The position numbers and the translations under genes are program-made. Below, one piece after another: positions 10,877 to 21,585 of a stretch of 64,000 bases of DNA. Source of the DNA: Pratylenchus scribneri (taxonomy: Eukaryota; Nematoda; Chromadorea; Rhabditida; Pratylenchidae). The DNA lies in the NCBI GenBank assembly GCA_030063045.1, contig JAQSEB010000105.1, forward strand, positions 186,001 through 250,000. The letters are read 5' to 3'. The notes under the pieces were generated by a model, which was not told the origin of the DNA, searched no databases, and saw only the letters and a program-made list of their open reading frames with translations. Every line of letters starts with the position of its first letter. Position 1 is the stretch's first letter.

Positions 10877-13800
10877 ATGCCACGATCATTCGAGGAGGAA
10901 CTAAAATTTATTGAACGCATTTCACCGGTGGAATTTCGCATCAAAAAGGGATTTGTCCCAAATATGAATGTAAGATTTAATTCCAATTTAAAATGAATAA
11001 AAATATTCAAAGGTTGAAGGGCGGTTTTTTGTGAATGCGGCATTGGAAAAATTGATGTTCGAAGAATTGGAAATGAGCACTCGAACATCGGCAGCCGGAT
11101 TCCTGCCAGCCGTCAAACAAATTGGCAATGTCGCTTCATTGCCTGCAATCGTCAAAAATTCAATCGGTTTGCCAGATGTCCATTCCGGTTATGGATTTGC
11201 AATTGGAAATATTGCCGCATTTGATGCCACCGATCCAAAGGCAATCGTTTCTCCAGGTTTACTCAACAAAATTATTTTAATTGAAAAATAATGGAATAAT
11301 TTTTGACAAATATTTTTTTAAAAACTTGTCGAAAATATTGTAACAGTTTAATGGTTTTTCCTAGACCAATAACCCATCGATAGATACATGCATCAAGATA
11401 GATCAATCTTTTGATTAGTTTAACCAATTCTATAACTTAGTTTTGAACCAAAAAACCAATATCGGTTTAAACCATTTGATAATACCATTTAATTTGGACC
11501 AAACCATTAAAAATTAGATACCATTCAATGCGTCTTTAACCAACTATTTACTATTCGATTTGGTATATGGACTGACAATGAAGGATAAACATTTAAACCA
11601 TTAAAATTAATTTTTTTTAATGTTTTTTCGACAATTATTTGAATGAATTATTTTTATAGGTGGCGTTGGCTTCGATATAAATTGTGGTGTTCGATTAATT
11701 CGGACGAATTTGTTCGAAAAGGATGTTCAACCGCACAAAGAGCAATTGGCCCAAACAATGTTCGATTATATCCCAGTGGGCATTGGCTCAAAAGGAATAA
11801 TCCCAATAAATGTGCGAGACTTTGAGGAATGCTTGGAAATGGTTTTTTAATTAAATATAAAAATTAATTAAATATAATTTAAGGGAATGGATTGGACATT
11901 ACGCGAAGGATATTCATGGGCTGAGGACAAGGAACATTGCGAGGAATATGGTCAAAAATATTAAATAATTATTAATAAAATAATAATTTTAGGTAGAATG
12001 TTACAAGCGGACGCTTCAAAAGTGTCTACTCGGGCCAAAAAGCGGGGATTGCCCCAGTTGGGCACACTGGGTGCCGGAAACCATTATGGCGAAGTGCAAG
12101 TGGTCGATGAAATTTTTGACCGGCATGCGGCCCAAAAAATGGGCATCGACGCAAAAGGACAAATTTGCATGTAAATTTTTTATTGGATAATAAATATCAA
12201 AGGCAATTAGCCTAAAATTTAAAATAGACTTCATAACCGACTCGAAAATGGTCTCATTCAACTCATTATGACCGATTTAGACAAATTCTAAACCAAAGCC
12301 GGTTTAGGTTTAAGCAATGGTTCAATTTTTTTTAGCCTAATTAATACCGGTCTGAAATTGAATTTTCAAAAACTAAATCGACAATGTGAATTGAATAAAC
12401 CTATTTTTGAGTCTATCGAACATCGAAGTCGAAAAACCGAGATTTCGTGAACTTATTAGGCAATATGCATATTTTACCCAAATTACCTTAAAAATATTTA
12501 TATTAATCTAAAAATTTTAACAGAATGGTCCACAGTGGGAGCAGAGGTTTGGGCCATCAAGTTGCGACAGATGCACTCGTTTCGATGGAAAAAGCAATGG
12601 CTAGGGACAAAATTGGAGTCAATGACAGGCAATTGGCCTGTGCCCGAATTGGAAGTGCGGAAGGCCAAGAATATTTGAAGGGAATGGCAGCGGCCGCCAA
12701 TTTTGCATTTGTGAACAGATCATGCATGACATTTTGCATTAGACAGGTAAATCCGGTTAATGTGTATGGATATATTGAATTTGGGGAATTAGCAAATCCC
12801 GGGGATTCAAATTCGGAGAATCCCCTTTTCGCTAACCCTGTCCCAGTTATCTAATTTTGGGTAATTCCGCCTGTTCTGATTTTAATAATTCCGCCTGTTC
12901 TGATTTCAATAATTCCGCCTGTTCTGATTTTAATAATTCCGCCTGTTCTGATTTCAATAATTCCGCCTGTTCTGATTTCAATAATTCCGCCTGTTCTGAT
13001 TTTTAATAATTCCGCCTGTTCTGATTTTAATAATCCCGCCTGTCTGATTTTAATAATTCCGCCTGTTCTGATTTTAATAATTCCGCCTGTTCTGATTTTA
13101 ATAATTCCGCCTGTTCTGATTTTTAATAATTCCGCCTGTTCTGATTTTAATAATCCCGCCTGTCTGATTTTAATAATTCCGCCTGTTCTGATTTTAATAA
13201 TTCCGCCTGTTCTGATTTTAATAATTCCGCCTGTTCTGATTTTTAATAATTCCGCCTGTTCTGATTTTAATAATTCCGCCTGTTCTGATTTCAATAATTC
13301 CGCCTGTTCTGATTTTATTTAGCTCCGCCTGTTCTGATTTTAATAATTCCGCCTGTTCTGATTTTAATAATTCCGCCTGTTCTGATTTTAATAATTCCGC
13401 CTGTTCTGATTTTAATAATTCCGCCTGTTACTTTACTATGGATTATCTGCTTTTTCAATAGTTTTTAGGGAATAATTCCATTAATTCTGAACCAATTTAA
13501 ATAAAATTAATCTAAATAGATAGCCAATAATCTACTCTTTAATTTGATTTATAGAATCATTAAAATTAATTCATAGTTCATACCTTGACCTTGATTAATT
13601 ATTTTAAACGGCGCTAAGTTGAGCCGTTCCCCTATAGTTCAATCCTCAATCTAATAATTTAATTTAAAGGCATTTTCCCGTGTGTTCAATTGTTCACCGG
13701 ATGATTTGGATATGCAAGTGATTTATGATGTTTCCCACAATATTGCCAAATTCGAGGAGCACATTGTGGATGGAAGGCCCAAACAATTATGCATCCATCG

Positions 13801-14604
13801 AAAAGGATCCACCCGGGCATTTCCACCGCATCATCCACTCATTCCGGTGGATTACCAGCTAACGGGTCAACCCGTCCTAATTGGTGGCACAATGGGAACA
13901 TGTTCATATGTCTTAACGGGAACGGAGTTTGGATTCAATGAAACATTTGGAACAACTTGCCATGGAGCGGTCAGTTTTTGCCTTAACTTTAATGCTTTTT
14001 AATTTGGAAATATTTAAAATGTTGAAAAAATGTCGAAAAAATTAACAGGTTTTAGAATTGGTTTAAGTCAAAAGCATAATTAAATGATGAGTTTTGTTTC
14101 TCATAAATTTGTAGTTAAATTAATTGGGATCAATTTATCCATCCTTGAGCCCGGTTAGCTCAGTCGGTAGAGCACCAGACTCTTAATCTGGTTGTCGCGG
14201 GTTCGAGCCCCGCATCGGGCTGATATTTTTCCTAGGTTGCCGTTTTAAAGGTTTAAGATAAACTTAGGAATTGTACAAACTTTTCGGCAATGTAAAATAT
14301 TTCCCATTTAATTTTATTATTTTTAAGGGTCGTGCAATGTCCCGTGCCAAATCGCGTCGAAATCTGGGTTTTGAGCAAGTTTTGGACAAATTAAAGGAAC
14401 AAGGCATTTCAATTCGAGTGGCATCCCCAAAATTGGTTATGGAAGAAGTAGGAAAATATTTAAATTTACTCCGATTTTTTAATAATTAATTTTCAGGCAC
14501 CCGAATCCTACAAAAATGTGACCGACGTTGTTGAGACTTGCCATTTGGCCGGAATATCCAAAAAAGCGGTTAAACTTCGCCCAATTGCCGTCATCAAAGG
14601 ATAG
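10877..14604 (+). CDS. rtcb-1: tRNA-splicing ligase RtcB (HSPC117)
   Basis: Catalytic subunit of the metazoan tRNA ligase; it joins tRNA exon halves and spliced XBP1 mRNA by a 3'-5' GTP-dependent reaction with Mn2+. Starts [20 protein letters not shown]. Visible motifs in order: [33 protein letters not shown] with the metal-binding cysteine, [49 protein letters not shown] and [14 protein letters not shown], whose histidine is the guanylylation site. The end is [14 protein letters not shown]. All active-site blocks are present and the length fits the family (about 500 aa), so it should be functional. Introns are large for this window: one (12747-13669) contains a satellite array plus a MITE-free spacer, another (about 13971-14328) contains a complete tRNA gene. 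Confidence 0.96.
11315..11650. repeat. Inverted-repeat element in rtcb-1 intron
   Basis: The left side (TTGTCGAAAATATTGTAA ... TTAATGGTTT) is mirrored on the right by AAACCATTAAAATTAATT ... TTCGACAATTATTT. The interior repeats AAACCATT/AATGGTTT-type words. A MITE is likely; boundaries are approximate. Confidence 0.45.
12225..12455. mobile_element. Palindromic MITE, family B, in rtcb-1 intron
   Basis: The right part (GGTCTGAAATTGAATTTTC ... ACTAAATCGACAATG ... GAATAAACCTA ... CCGAGATT) closely follows the right arm of the element at 58608-58880. The left arm is more degraded here. Confidence 0.55.
12862..13430 (+). repeat. 24-bp satellite array 1 (about 24 copies) inside rtcb-1 intron
   Basis: Tandem copies of a 24-bp unit beginning TTCCGCCTGTTCTGATTTTA and ending ATAA, with scattered 1-bp indels. 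13021-13140 is identical to 13141-13260 and the preceding lines nearly match, so part of the array is built from a 120-bp, five-monomer higher-order unit. Orientation is the same as array 2 at 18256-19496. Confidence 0.95.
14149..14221 (+). tRNA. tRNA-Lys (anticodon CTT)
   Basis: Complete cloverleaf. The acceptor GCCCGGT pairs with ATCGGGC. The D arm is GCTC-AGTCGGTA-GAGC. The anticodon arm CCAGA-CTCTTAA-TCTGG carries anticodon CTT, and the T arm is GCGGG-TTCGAGC-CCCGC. A pol III terminator (TTTTT) follows at 14226-14230. The base after the acceptor stem is T, whereas tRNA-Lys normally has a purine discriminator. The gene lies, on the same strand, inside an intron of the tRNA ligase gene. Confidence 0.95.
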
Positions 14605-15698
14605 AAAAGATGAAAATAATTCAATAAAATATGTTTATTATTTTGTTTATGCAATTTATCCCAAATAATTGTTTTCTTCCAAATTCTTTAATAAATTTTA
14701 ATTTATTTCGGTGAATTTGTATTTGTACTTCCGTGGAAGCTCATCCTTCCAGCCACAAATTTTCACACGGCAGACGACAATTTTTACCCTCCATTCAAAT
14801 CTATTAGTTAAAAAAGCACATGACACTGTTGACCATTTTTCGAGCATTTCCGTTTTCAAAAATAATTGGCAGGGGAATGAATGGCATTGCTCATTCCATG
14901 GAATGGGATTGGGACCAATAGATGGAAATTGTGCCCTTCGGAAATGGGGTCACGGCATTTCGGGGGAATTTTATGTATTTTATAAATTATAGGCTTTCAT
15001 GTTAAATAATATTGTCTGCTGATAACCAAAAGAAAATGCCTTGACCATCATCCCCACCGACACTCATTCTTAACAAAATTAAATTAATTAAATTCCAATT
15101 TAATTTATTCGAGAAATCCAAATTCCATACAGGTATTTGTCAATTAGAAATTACATAAATGTCAGAATAATTAACGGTTTAAGAGTTTGTCGTTTGTCCT
15201 ATATTCACAAATCATATAACAAATTGGATAGAACTCTAGAACTCATCAAAAGATCGAATAGAATTTAAGGTTTTGTCAAAAATTAATATGAAACCGTCTA
15301 AGCGGTTTTTTATTAAATAAGCCAAACCAAAACATAATCAAATGATACGTCTTGACGAGATCTATCAATTGAGAAGGATTGGTCTACGATAATCACTTAA
15401 CCAATTATAATCTTTTTGGCAAATTCATTAATTCATTCGGCAAATTAAATTATTTCTCTTTAACAAATTATCCTACTTCCCCAATTAATTAGCATTTTAT
15501 TTCCTAATTTGGATTTTTTGTTCACTTTAATCCTTTTTCATTCTCCGCCGGCACCCATTTCCATCCAATTATCCCAGTCTTCATGAATATATTTAAATTA
15601 GCCTGCCCACAGAGGCCTAATAGTCCCATATAAAGATTGGTTTTTTTCATCGAATGTCCACCATTTTAGCTTTTTAAGCCATCAACTAAAAAATAAAA
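14605..15698. other. Intergenic
   Basis: Mixed AT-rich sequence with one somewhat GC-richer stretch (14730-14970). That stretch is open in one + frame, but no domain, splice pattern or start context supports a gene. A TATAAAG box at 15629 belongs to the next gene. Confidence 0.4.
15629..15635 (+). promoter_or_regulatory. TATA box of small secreted-protein gene
   Basis: TATAAAG 70 bp upstream of the ATG at 15699. Similar boxes stand 59-81 bp upstream of the secreted-protein genes at 51569 and 53228. Confidence 0.5.
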
Positions 15699-16203
15699 AT
15701 GCTTGGAACTATTTTGAGCCAATTTATTCTCATTTTTCTCATTATTTTGCCGCCATCCACTTACTCTCAAATTCCGGTAAATTCCATTAGTAACATTCAA
15801 CAAAAATATTTTAAATATTATTTGAGGATTCTGATTCTGAAGGAATGATTGAGGCAATAATTCCATTGGAGGGAGGAGGAGAAGAATTGATGGCCGAATC
15901 GACAAAAGACATTGCTGGAATTTTGATCCCATTCAACAATGAAAATGGAAAAAATTTATTCCGCCAATATTTGACCCGAGGCATTTTAAGCTGTAGTGCA
16001 AATTATGTGAAAAATTTGCATAAATTGAATAAATTGATTGAGGTGGGCAATTGTTAAATAAAATTGGAATAATCCAATTTTAGGCGGCCCATCGAGATTA
16101 TTCAAAATGCAAATATAAAATGGAAAAGAAGAATGAATTGGAAAATGCAGCACAATTTGAGGAACAATTGGAGGCAATTAGTGATTTGTTGGGAGGAATT
16201 TAA
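15699..16203 (+). CDS. Small secreted protein, unknown function
   Basis: Three exons (15699-15776, 15827-16042, 16084-16203), 137 aa. Residues 1 to about 24 form a clear signal peptide (MLGTILSQFILIFLIILPPS then TYSQ). The mature part starts acidic (EDSDSEGMIEAIIPLEGGG), contains two cysteines (LSCSANY and SKCKYK) and ends in a helical, charged segment (LENAAQFEEQLEAISDLLGG). All three exons keep frame with canonical GT-AG sites, and a TATA box is upstream. I do not recognise a family. Secretion plus lineage-specific character makes a gland or gut product possible, but that is inference. Confidence 0.75.
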
Positions 16204-16784
16204 TTTGTATAAATTATTTCTTTCTTTCGATATTATTTTCAAAATACATTGTATTTATTATTTTTCCCAAAACTACATTCTAGAAAATATCTTATAAAGT
16301 TAGATCTTGGATAAATTCCATCAAAAAATGTCATTCAAAAATTTTCCATACACCTCACATCAATTGAATTTCAAGTCTTTTTCGGCAAAAAGTTTGGATT
16401 TTTCGCATAGCAAGTTCCGCAGCAAAAAATGGCAGTGGCAATTTTTAGAAGTTTGATATTTGTCTAAAAAGAGAACATATTTTGAAAAATGAATTCATTT
16501 GGCAAACCTCGCAAAGGCCAAGTGCTGCTTTCAATGCGCACAACAATTGTGGTTTTTTGTCAACGCAAACTTGAAAAATGATTGATTATATTAAATCATG
16601 TCAGAATAGTGTTAGTATAAATTGAATGTTCGAACAAATTAAATCATCGGATTTTGCAGAGCTTAAAAAACTAAGAAAATGCAGTAAACAATTTTTTTCA
16701 AGTTTACCGTTTACCCGGAGAGGAGCTATGGATGCTCAAAATCGAGGGTGGGGAATTATTAGAGATGGGGAATTAAAAGAGTAT
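16204..16784. other. Spacer with possible last exon of the minus-strand TTP-repeat gene
   Basis: AT-rich. On the minus strand a TTTTTAG acceptor at about 16460 precedes a short open stretch to about 16380 (two frames possible, both with cysteines) that could be the 3' exon of the gene at 16785-17096. Unproven. Confidence 0.3.
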
Positions 16785-17096
16785 TTACGGTATGCAAATT
16801 AAATACTTACACATAAGAAATACTCCATTTCGATAAAGCGGAATTGGAGTTTTTGGTGGTGTGGTCGGGGTCGTTGGCGTTGTGGGAGTCGTCGGAGTTG
16901 TTGGAGTAGTTGGAGTTGTTGGGGTGGTGGGCGTAGTGGGAGTTGTAGGGGTTGTTGGAGTCGTCGGAGTTGTGGGGGTTGTAGGCGTGGTTGGGGTTGT
17001 TGGCGTGGTCGGCGGTGGAGATTCTTGGGCCTCGATAGTTTTATAAGATAGTAATATAACTGTCAAAACGGGGAATAGATGGAATCGGAGCATTTT
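16785..17096 (-). CDS. Secreted Thr/Pro-rich (TTP-repeat) mucin-like protein
   Basis: Starts MLRFHLFPVLTVILLSYKTI then EAQ, a signal peptide with a likely cut near residue 22 (an upstream in-frame ATG adds three residues). About 17 near-perfect TTP tripeptides follow, encoded by a degenerate 9-bp repeat, then PKTPIPLYRNGVFLM. A GTAAGTATT donor lies at about 16812, so the last residues of the open frame are probably intron and the gene continues to the left. The TTP array is a typical O-glycosylation substrate of mucin-like surface or gland proteins. Function unknown. Synonymous variation among the repeats argues that the amino-acid sequence, not the DNA, is kept. Confidence 0.6.
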   Translation of the reverse strand, partial: KMLRFHLFPVLTVILLSYKTIEAQESPPPTTPTTPTTPTTPTTPTTPTTPTTPTTPTTPTTPTTPTTPTTPTTPTTPTTPPKTPIPLYRNGVFLMCKYLICIP

Positions 17097-18255
17097 TCTC
17101 AAAGAATCAAAGGATTAAATGAAAATTAACCGGAATATTTAATAGATTTCATCTTTTAAAGCAAAATTCCCTTCCTTGCACTTTATCAAATGATTTTTCC
17201 TTGTGACTTTTCCTTATGATTGTAATGATTTCTATTTCTATCGCGGAATTTGGCACTGGGAGCTCCATAGGAATTTGGCACTGGTGATCTGTGTGGATGG
17301 GCTCAAAGTCCATGTGAGCGCATTTTCCACCACTCTTTTTTTGGGCATTTTGCCTTTCTATTTTCCCTCCAATTTTCCCCCAAATCAGCGGCTCAATTGG
17401 CCAAAGATAAAATCGATATATGGATCAATCAAACAAATTGTTGGATGCGCTTCTCCTCTTTGCACTTTATAATACTATATAGAAAAATTAAGCAAATATT
17501 TTGATATGATTTAATAGAGGATTTTTTGCTCTTTAAAATGATATTAAAATCTTCATGAATGATTTTGTTTAAGATGATTTATATAAGTATATTATAAAAC
17601 AGTCTAGACTACATAGTGCAAACAGAAAAAAGAACGGAGAAACAATAAATTGCTTCTGGGAAAATTTGATTTGCCTCCCTCCAGTTCTTTTCTACAGTAT
17701 TTTCTTTTCTGCTTAAATAGGCTGGAGGAAAATCTTATTTTTATATTCATTTGATTTTCAACAAAGGGGACCTCGGTTTTTGGCCGATATCTCATCGAGG
17801 CATTAATCAATCTTGGAAGGCCATATATCATTTTAAAGCCCAAAGTGTCTTCTTAAAAGTTGCTGATTTTAATTTTATAGAATTCAAGTCTTCAAAAGAG
17901 TTAATAGGCCTTTCAAATTTTAACCTTGCAACCTAAATTTATTAGCCGTGGCATTTTTCACATAGATTAAAAGTGCATTTCAAATTAATTTGTTTTCGAT
18001 GAACGACTTTTGTTTAGCTTTTTGGATTGAAAACTAATGTTTTACATAAAAAGATTGTAGAAGTAATATTAAACTACATTTCGGGAATAACTCCAAATTC
18101 CACAATTATCAACAAATATGTAAATTATATGGAAATATGGTGCTAGGTCAAGTCCATGGTAGTGCAAATGTGGTTGTGTGCGCAATAGTGTAAATATAAA
18201 TTTCTATTTTACTCTTATATAATTGATAATATAATATTACTTTGCCTTTCTAGTA
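17097..18255. other. Intergenic with diverged fold-back repeat arm (17755-17850)
   Basis: No gene seen. The stretch GGCCGATATCTCATCGAGGC ... ATCAATCTTGGAAGGCCATA ... TTTAAAGCCC resembles the left arm of the palindrome at 3010-3390. Confidence 0.4.
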
Positions 18256-19496
18256 TTAATTTCGCTTGTTCTGATTTTAATAATTCCATCTTTTCTGATT
18301 TTAATAATTCCATCTTTTCTGATTTTAATAATTCCGCCTGTTCTGATTTTAATAATTCCGCCTGTTCTGAATTTAATAATTCCGCCTGTTCTGATTTGAA
18401 TAATTCCGCCTGTTCTGATTTTAATAATTCCGTCTGTTCTGATTTTAATAATTCCATCTTTTCTGATTTTAATAATTCCGCCTGTTCTGATTTTAATAAT
18501 TCCGCCTGTTCTGAATTTAATAATTCCGCCTGTTCTGATTTGAATAATTCCGCCTGTTCTGATTTTAATAATTCCGTCTGTTCTGATTTTAATAATTCCG
18601 CCTGTTCTGATTTTAATAATTCCGCCTGTTTTGATTTTAATAATTCCGCCTGTTCTGATTTTAATAATTCTGCCTGTTCTGATTTTATAATTCCGCCTGT
18701 TCTGATTTTTTATAATTCCGCCTGTTCTGATTTTAATAATTCCGCCTGTTCTGATTTTAATAATTCCGCCTGTTCTGATTTTATTAATTCCGCCTGTTCT
18801 GATTTTAATAATTCCGCCTGTTCTGATTTTAATAATTCCGCCTGTTCTGATTTTAATAATTCCGCCTGTTCTGATTTTAATAATTCCGCCTGTTCTGATT
18901 TTAATAATTCCGCCTGTTCTGATTTTATTAATTCCGCCTGTTCTGATTTTAATAATTCCGCCTGTTCTGATTTTAATAATTCCGCCTGTTTTGATTTTAA
19001 TAATTCCGGCTGTTCTGATTTTTAATAATTCCGCCTGTTCTGATTTTAATAATTCCGCCTGTTCTGATTTTAATAATTCCGCCTGTTCTGATTTTAATAA
19101 TTCCGCCTATTCTGATTTTAATAATTCCGCCTGTTCTGATTTTAATAACTCCGCCTGTTCTGATTTTAATAATTCCGCCTTAATAATTCCGCCTGTTCTG
19201 ATTTTAATAATTCCGCCTGTTCTGATTTTAATAATTCCGCCTGTTCTGATTTTAATAATTCCGCCTATTCTGATTTTAATAATTCCGCCTGTTCTGATTT
19301 TATTAATTCCGCCTGTTCTGATTTTAATAATTCCGCCTGTTCTGATTTTATTAATTCCGCCTGTTCTGATTTTAATAATTCCGCCTGTTCTGATTTTAAT
19401 AATTCCGCCTGTTCTGATTTTAATAATTCCGCCTGTTCTGATTTTATTAATTCCGCCTGTTCTGATTTTAATAATTCCGCCTGTTCTGATTTTAAT
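18256..19496 (+). repeat. 24-bp satellite array 2 (about 52 copies)
   Basis: Same 24-bp unit and orientation as array 1. Marked variants (TTCCATCTTTTC, CTGAATTTAA, GATTTGAATAA, TTCCGTCTG) recur in the same order 144 bp apart (for example CATCTT at 18311 and 18455), a six-monomer higher-order repeat. Because the unit is divisible by 3, long open frames exist on both strands (NNSACSDF on +, KSEQAELL or IRTGGIIK on -). Indels break each of them, which argues against coding. Confidence 0.95.
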
Positions 19497-20354
19497 CTCG
19501 CAGATTCTGTTTTTTTTTAAATTTAAAAATTTTATTTGCATTATAGTGAACATGACCGCATTTGCCCCTCTCTTTATCTATTGTGGAGATGATTCCAGAG
19601 CGGAAAATATATTTGTGATTAGATTTATTTAAAAGGAATTAATTTTTATCCTATTTGTCCACATAATTCATATTAAAACATTTTTTACACTTTTTATTTT
19701 CGTCGCCCCAATTCCAATCAATCATTTTCGTAATTTTATATTGAATATATTTTTGGTTTGTCGACTGCCGGTTTCCACAAAAAGAAGAACCCAAACAAAC
19801 CAGCCGCGCAACACTCATTTTATTACATCAGATTCATGCGTGGATGAGAATTGAGAAGAGGAAGCAATGAATGGTCAGAGCTCTGTGGAAACTGGAAAGA
19901 CGGAAAGGAGCAATGCAGTCTGCATGGCAGAGGAGAATTTGCGCATGCGCAGTTGTCATTTTTGGTTGTGAAAATACGCACGGGGGAGGATTGGAAAAAG
20001 CAATCAATTCGATGAATTGTCCTCCCAGAGAGCACATTCATTCAATGAACGACAATTTTCCAAAATTACTTCCTTTTTTGCATCCGTTGAATCCGCTGAA
20101 TTCAATTCCAAAATATATTGACAGAAAATCTCCGTATAATGTTACCAAATTGAATTTTCAACCATAAATTTTCCTTAAAAATGTTTCTGTACTCACAAAA
20201 ATTAATTCACACTGTAGAATGTGAATATCACCTAAGGCATAATTGAATCCTGCCCATTCTCCTTCAGAGGCATCAATCACCTCAACCCAAATATCAGAAT
20301 AAATTCGAATATTAAATAAATAAATAAATATTTTAATAATTTTAGCTTGATAAA
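19497..20354. other. Intergenic, GC-richer block with NRF-1-like palindrome
   Basis: 19740-20040 is less AT-rich than its surroundings but shows no convincing gene. It contains the perfect palindrome TGCGCATGCGCA (19940-19951), the consensus form of the NRF-1 binding site in animals. Confidence 0.35.
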
Positions 20355-21585
20355 ATGTGGTTGGCTGGAACATGCCTCATTGCTTTGTATTCCATATTTC
20401 TTCTTTTGCCAGTTCTCATTTTGGCTTTTGTCATCCAAAAATGTCCCTTGAGGCTTTGATCAATTATTTTGGCTTGCTGAATAAATTCCTAGTCACAATT
20501 AGGTAAATATATTATTTTTAATTAACCAATAAAATTAATTTTTTAAGCTAATATCCAACAAAATATTGTTTTTGCTTTCGATTTTTTCGGAACCGAATTT
20601 AATTGATGATTTAATAATAGTTCAATGGATCAATTTAAATGTCAAAATTATTGTAATATTTTCTGCTAATAAATAATAATAATAATCTTTGGAATCAATG
20701 TCTGTGTATTAATTTTATGGCATATTTTCTCAATATAAATTCCCGGCTGTCACCAATATATATTCTGCTGACCAATTTCAATGTCCAGCCTCCCACACTG
20801 TGTCCTTCTGTCAAAAATAAGCCGGATTAGCAAACAATTTTTGTGAATGAATTGCCCATCCCCCCTCCATCCTGTTTTGGTCAAATTCAATAGAGGAGAA
20901 AAGGACGTGGATGGCCGGCTGGAACAATTTTGGTGCAAAATTGGGCAATCTGTTGTGGCTTAAATTTTGAATTTATTCCCTCATTTTGAATGTTCCTCAA
21001 AAAATATTTACTAATTTTTAATTATTTTTTTCTTCTCATTTCCCAACAGACAATTGGATATTTCGTTCAAAGTAAAAATATTCAAATTAAATTTAAATAA
21101 ATATTTATATTTTGAAGGAATCCAACAAAAATGTGGATTAGATTTTAAATGGAGTTGTGGGGCCACCGATTCGCCATTCACCCTTTCATTGACCGAACAA
21201 ATGGCCTGTCAAGTGGCCACTCCACTTTGTCCAACAACATTAAGCTTGGGGAATATTCATTAATAATAATAAATATTTTGGGCATTTATTTAAGATTCAA
21301 TAAATAATTGTTGTCTTCAACATGATTCATGCTATTCCGCAAAAATGGGTCAAGCATATTGCGATGAAATATTCTGCCAATGTTTGGTACAAAAATAATT
21401 TAATTAAATTTTTATTTTATTTGTTTAGTGCATCACAAAATGGGATGGCCCAGTTTGCGCTTTGAGGGTTGGATGCGGTTTTTGTGTTGCCGTTCGTCTT
21501 TTTGGCGCTTTTGCATATAATTCTGGAGGCCATGTGAAAATTTTCTTTATTTTATATGAATTTTTTTATCAATTTTCAGAAGTAA
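20355..21585 (+). CDS. Secreted phospholipase A2-like protein
   Basis: Proposed six exons: 20355-20429, 21050-21071, 21118-21228, 21295-21386, 21429-21533, 21580-21585; phases agree throughout, 136 aa. The first exon is signal-peptide-like (MWLAGTCLIALYSIFLLLPV). The diagnostic piece is SINNCCLQHDSCYSAKMG, the CC-x2-HDxCY catalytic His-Asp motif of PLA2, followed by YCDEIFCQCL and a cysteine-rich end (VCALRVGCGFCVAVRLFG). Active enzymes hydrolyse the sn-2 ester of phospholipids with Ca2+. The N-terminal Ca2+ loop (usually YGxxCG) is not clearly present; CGLDFKWSCGATD is the closest segment, so activity is uncertain. The HD-motif exons are well supported; the first two exons are a guess. Confidence 0.6.

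Noticed and set aside
12851..13294. 147-codon minus-strand frame in the rtcb-1 intron
   Set aside because: Same satellite repeat; lies wholly inside an intron of a well-supported gene.
14711..14992. 93-codon + frame downstream of rtcb-1
   Set aside because: No domain, signal peptide or splice support; composition not clearly coding.
18396..19632. Long open frames encoding NNSACSDF repeats and their minus-strand counterparts
   Set aside because: They arise from the 24-bp satellite; single-base indels shift every frame and the array has non-coding higher-order structure.
19871..20167. 98-codon + frame in the GC-richer block
   Set aside because: Shadowed by two open minus frames of similar quality and without recognisable features.
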